Assembly (NCBI GenBank): GCA_963696105.1
Contig: CAVOIP010000002.1
Span: 248,001 to 312,000 of the forward strand
Direction of reading: 5' to 3'
DNA from: CAVRTM01 sp963696105
GTDB lineage: Bacteria; Actinomycetota; Actinomycetes; Actinomycetales; Dermatophilaceae
DNA length: 64,000 nt
Below are positions 61,511 through 64,000 of this stretch, in pieces. Every line of letters begins with the position of its first letter. Position 1 is the stretch's first letter. Below the pieces are notes generated by a model. It was not told the origin of the DNA, did not search any database, and saw only the letters and a list, made by a program, of their open reading frames with translations. The position numbers and the translations under genes were made by a program.

Positions 61511-61635
61511 CGTGCTGCCTCTCATCCGGACTTTCACCGTCGGTCCTGGGGTTCCACCAGGTCAACCGGCCGCTGGCTGCGGCCGGGTCGCGGACTTTCA
61601 CCGCCGGTTCGGAATTACACCGACCCCGGAGCACG
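61511..61635 (-). promoter_or_regulatory. FMN riboswitch (RFN element)
   Basis: The conserved blocks of the RFN element follow one another on the minus strand: GGGGTCGGTGTAATTCCGAA, CCGGCGGTGAAAGTCCGCGA, TGACCTGGTGGAACCCCAGG, ACCGACGGTGAAAGTCCGGA and TGAGAGGCAGCACG. P1 closes between CGTGCT (5') and AGCACG (3'). It should turn off ribD-ribE-ribM-ribBA-ribH when FMN is plentiful. Confidence 0.95.
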
Positions 61636-61769
61636 TGCCTCCAGTATGCCACCGCCCACGACCGTCGCCGATGCCGCGCCTGGCACCCCCTCGCCGGCCG
61701 GCTCGCGCGGTACCTGCTCCAACGCGTCAGCCCAGGAGCTCACCGGCCGCTCGCCCGAGGTACTGGGCG

Positions 61770-61855
61770 GTCAGCCGGCGTGGGAGGGGTGCACGTCAGC
61801 CGGCGTGGCAGGGGTGCACGTCAGCCGGCGTGGGGCTGCGCGTCAGCCGGCGTGG
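61770..61855. repeat. 25-bp tandem repeat at and beyond the rpe 3' end
   Basis: Four copies start at 61770, 61795, 61820 and 61842. Each opens with GTCAGCCGGCGTGG; the first two are 25 bp and differ by one base, the third is 22 bp, and the fourth is the real 3' end of rpe. Each carries a copy of the rpe stop context (HAG-stop), so the tract duplicates the gene end outward. The rest of 61636-61769 holds nothing I recognise. Confidence 0.9.
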
Positions 61856-62511
61856 ACGTGCCGCGCGGCGAGCGCCCTCAGCTCGTCCACCGCCGCCGCC
61901 GCGTCGTCGGCGCCGTAGACCGCGGAGCCGGCCACGAACACGTTCGCGCCGGCCTCGGCGCACTGCTCGATCGTGTCGGCGGAGACCCCACCGTCGACCT
62001 GGACCCAGATCTCGCCGCCGTGGCGGGAGACCGCCTCGCGCACCTCGCGCACCTTGGCCATCTGGTCCCCCATGAACGACTGGCCGCCGAAGCCGGGCTC
62101 GACCGTCATCACGAGCACCATGTCGAGGTCCGGCAGCAGGTCGGCATACGGGGCGAAGGCGGTGCCGGGCTTCAGCGCCATCCCGGCCCGCGCCCCCGCC
62201 GACCGCAGCGTGCGGGCGAGCGCGCGGGGGTCCGACGCAGCCTCGATGTGGAAGGTGACGCTGGCGGCGCCGGCCTCGGCGTACGGCGGGGCCCAGCGGT
62301 CCGGGTCGTCGATCATCAGGTGGCAGTCCAGCGGCACCGGGCTGACCCGTGCCAGGGCCTCGACCACCGGCAGGCCGAGGGTGAGGTTGGGCACGAAGTG
62401 CCCGTCCATCACGTCGACGTGGGCCCAGTCGGCGTTGGCGATCCGCCGCAGCTCCCGCTCCAGGTTGGCGAAGTCGCTGGCCAGGATGCTCGGTGAGATC
62501 TGCACGGCCAC
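61843..62511 (-). CDS. rpe: Ribulose-phosphate 3-epimerase
   Basis: Rpe interconverts ribulose- and xylulose-5-phosphate in the pentose phosphate pathway. The 222-residue TIM barrel has ISPSILASDFANLERELRRI at the start, DWAHVDVMDGHFVPNLTLGLPVV (metal His/Asp), LDCHLMIDDPDRW, VLVMTVEPGFGGQSF, and VQVDGGVSADTIEQCAEAGANVFVAGSAVYGADD. The start is GTG at 62511. Its last residues, HVHAG, come from a DNA unit that is repeated past the stop. It lies 43 bases after the rsmB stop in the same direction and supplies ribulose 5-phosphate, a riboflavin precursor. Confidence 0.95.
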   Translation of the reverse strand: MAVQISPSILASDFANLERELRRIANADWAHVDVMDGHFVPNLTLGLPVVEALARVSPVPLDCHLMIDDPDRWAPPYAEAGAASVTFHIEAASDPRALARTLRSAGARAGMALKPGTAFAPYADLLPDLDMVLVMTVEPGFGGQSFMGDQMAKVREVREAVSRHGGEIWVQVDGGVSADTIEQCAEAGANVFVAGSAVYGADDAAAAVDELRALAARHVHAG

Positions 62512-62553
62512 ATGCTAGGTGGTCGCCAAGGCCTCACCGCCAGGCCCTGGCCG

Positions 62554-64000
62554 TCAGCCCTTACGCAGCAGGGCGAGGAACATCGCATCGGTGCCGTGCA
62601 GGTGCGGCCACAGCTGCACGTAGGGCCCCTCGCCGAGGTGCGGGACCGGCGCACCGGCCGCGTCGGTGAACAACGGCCGGGCGTCCAGCACGCTCACGTC
62701 CGAGCGCTTCTTCAGCACGTCGCCGACGACGAACCGGGTCTCGTTGAGGTGCGGGCTGCAGGTGGCGTAGGCCACGACGCCGCCGGGCCGGGTGGCGTCG
62801 ATCGCCGAGGTCAGCAGCGCCCGCTGCAGCCCGGCGAGGTCGGCGAGGTCCGCGGTCGTACGACGCCAGCGCGCCTCGGGGCGGCGTCGCAGCGCCCCCA
62901 GCCCGGTGCACGGCGCGTCGACCAGGACCCGGTCGTAGGTCCCGGGCTCGTCCTGCCCGATGTCGCGACCGTCGCCGGTGCCGACCATGACCTCGATGCC
63001 GGCGTCGATCGCGCCGCTGAGGGTCTGGCGGACCAGGTCGGTGCGGTGCTCGCTGATCTCGTTGGCGAACACCGTGGCGCCCGACCGCGCGCCCAGTGTG
63101 GCCAGCAGCGCCGCCTTGCCGCCCGGGCCGGCGCACAGGTCCAGCCAGGACTCCGCCGTCGACCCGGTCTGCACGTCGGCACGGCTCAGCGCGATGGCCA
63201 GCAGCTGCGAGCCTTCGTCCTGCACCGCCGCGCGTCCGTCGCGGACGGCCGCGATGCCGCCGGGGTCGCCGCCGTCCAGGACCGCCCCGACCGGTGAGAG
63301 CAGCGACCGCGTGGCGCCGGCCGCGACGAGCTCGTCGACGTCGGCCAGACCGGGCCGGGCCACGAGGGAGACCTTGGCGGGCGCGTTGTCGGCCACCAGC
63401 AGGGCCTCGAGGTCGGCGTCGACCGTCTCGGCGGTGGAGGCACCGTGGCCGAGGAGCGCCGCCCGCATCGCCCGCACGATCCACTCGGGGTGGCTGTGCA
63501 GGGTCGCCAGCCGGGCGATCGGGTCGCCGGTGGGCACGACCTGGGCGACCCAGGTCGGCAGGTCCTTCTCGCTGATCCGGCGCATCACCGCGTTGACGAA
63601 GCCGCTGGCACCGGCACCGTTGACCATCCGCGCGAGCCCGACCGTCTCGTCGACGGCGGCGTGGGCGGCGACACGCATGCCGAGGAGCTGGTGGGCGCCG
63701 AGGCGCAGCGTGTCGAGGACGTTGTCGTCGATCTGCGCGACGGGACGCCCGGCGGCCGCGGCGATGATCGGGTCGTAGAGGCCGTGCAGGCGCGTCGCGC
63801 CGTACGTCAGCTCGGTGGCGAAGCCGGCGTCACGTCCATGAATACCCTTGGCCCGCAGCTCTTTCGGCAGCTCCAGGTTGGCGTAGGCGCCGTCGGCGAC
63901 GGCACGCATCACGGTGTAGGCCGCCAGCCGGGCGGGGTCGGTCGAGCGCGTCCGCTGCGAGGGCGCCGCGACGGAGCGCCGCCGCGGTCCCCGACGGGGC
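62554..64000 (-). CDS. rsmB: RsmB-type 16S rRNA m5C methyltransferase (5' end outside window)
   Basis: At least 480 residues are visible. An N-terminal NusB-like RNA-binding domain (AYTVMRAVADGAYANLELPKEL, LGAHQLLGMRVAAHAAVDETVGLAR) is followed by a RsmB/Nop2 methyltransferase domain: SAM motif LDLCAGPGGKAALLATLGA, VLVDAPCTGLGALRRRPEARW with one catalytic Cys, and VAYATCSPHLNETRFVV with the second. It should methylate C967 of 16S rRNA. The frame is open to the window edge (64000), preceded by an Arg/Ser-rich leader; the true start is not seen. Confidence 0.93.
   Translation of the reverse strand, partial: PRRGPRRRSVAAPSQRTRSTDPARLAAYTVMRAVADGAYANLELPKELRAKGIHGRDAGFATELTYGATRLHGLYDPIIAAAAGRPVAQIDDNVLDTLRLGAHQLLGMRVAAHAAVDETVGLARMVNGAGASGFVNAVMRRISEKDLPTWVAQVVPTGDPIARLATLHSHPEWIVRAMRAALLGHGASTAETVDADLEALLVADNAPAKVSLVARPGLADVDELVAAGATRSLLSPVGAVLDGGDPGGIAAVRDGRAAVQDEGSQLLAIALSRADVQTGSTAESWLDLCAGPGGKAALLATLGARSGATVFANEISEHRTDLVRQTLSGAIDAGIEVMVGTGDGRDIGQDEPGTYDRVLVDAPCTGLGALRRRPEARWRRTTADLADLAGLQRALLTSAIDATRPGGVVAYATCSPHLNETRFVVGDVLKKRSDVSVLDARPLFTDAAGAPVPHLGEGPYVQLWPHLHGTDAMFLALLRKG

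Overview
The window is very GC-rich DNA from an actinobacterium. The gene set points to Micrococcales, probably an Intrasporangiaceae-type genome; that placement is inferred from family content and layout, not from a marker search. Supporting signs are the hisI-trpE-TIGR02234-HGxxPAAW-trpCBA-lgt-gltBD-pyk run, CoaE fused to a GrpB domain, bifunctional FbiC for coenzyme F420, an actinobacterial RibM-type transporter in the riboflavin operon, and many GTG starts with 4-base gene overlaps.

Layout. 1-3.8 kb: end of an NlpC/P60 hydrolase gene, an EamA exporter, and a TerC-family protein behind a likely yybP-ykoY (manganese) riboswitch. 3.8-15.4 kb: mostly minus-strand housekeeping genes (uvrB, two DUF202 proteins, coaE, a PPOX-type protein, rpsA, polA) with a plus-strand methyltransferase. 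15.4-27.6 kb: thioesterase, acetyltransferase, DUF554, a complete branched-chain amino-acid ABC importer (livK-H-M-G-F), an ANTAR regulator, a universal stress protein and transporters. 28-45.4 kb: K+ channel, tRNA-Leu(CAA), pyk, then a long minus-strand run carrying glutamate synthase, lgt, a small redox module (MauE and DsbA-like proteins) and tryptophan genes, starting at hisI. 45.6-52.1 kb: hisF, hisG, hisE mixed with plus-strand accessory genes. 52.4-54.5 kb: the only clearly mobile segment, an intact IS3-family element with inverted repeats and a 4-bp target duplication, next to a truncated DUF222 gene with a LexA-type SOS box. 54.7-62.5 kb: fbiC, then ribD-ribE-ribM-ribBA-ribH under an FMN riboswitch with a terminator, and rpe. 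The window ends inside an rsmB-type rRNA methyltransferase gene.

A striking property of the sequence is a patchy load of single-base indels. uvrB, rpsA, a methyltransferase gene, polA, livG, ribE and ribD all read as full-length proteins only if one to a dozen single-base shifts are corrected, while equally long genes nearby (gltB, fbiC, pyk, trp genes) are clean. Since several hit genes are essential, sequence error is the likeliest cause, and many of the indels sit directly beside CAG/CTG triplets. I did not find a convincing undescribed system. The best leads are the IS/DUF222/LexA scar, two metabolite-responsive leaders, several short tandem-repeat tracts at gene ends, and the redox pair inside the trp-lgt run.
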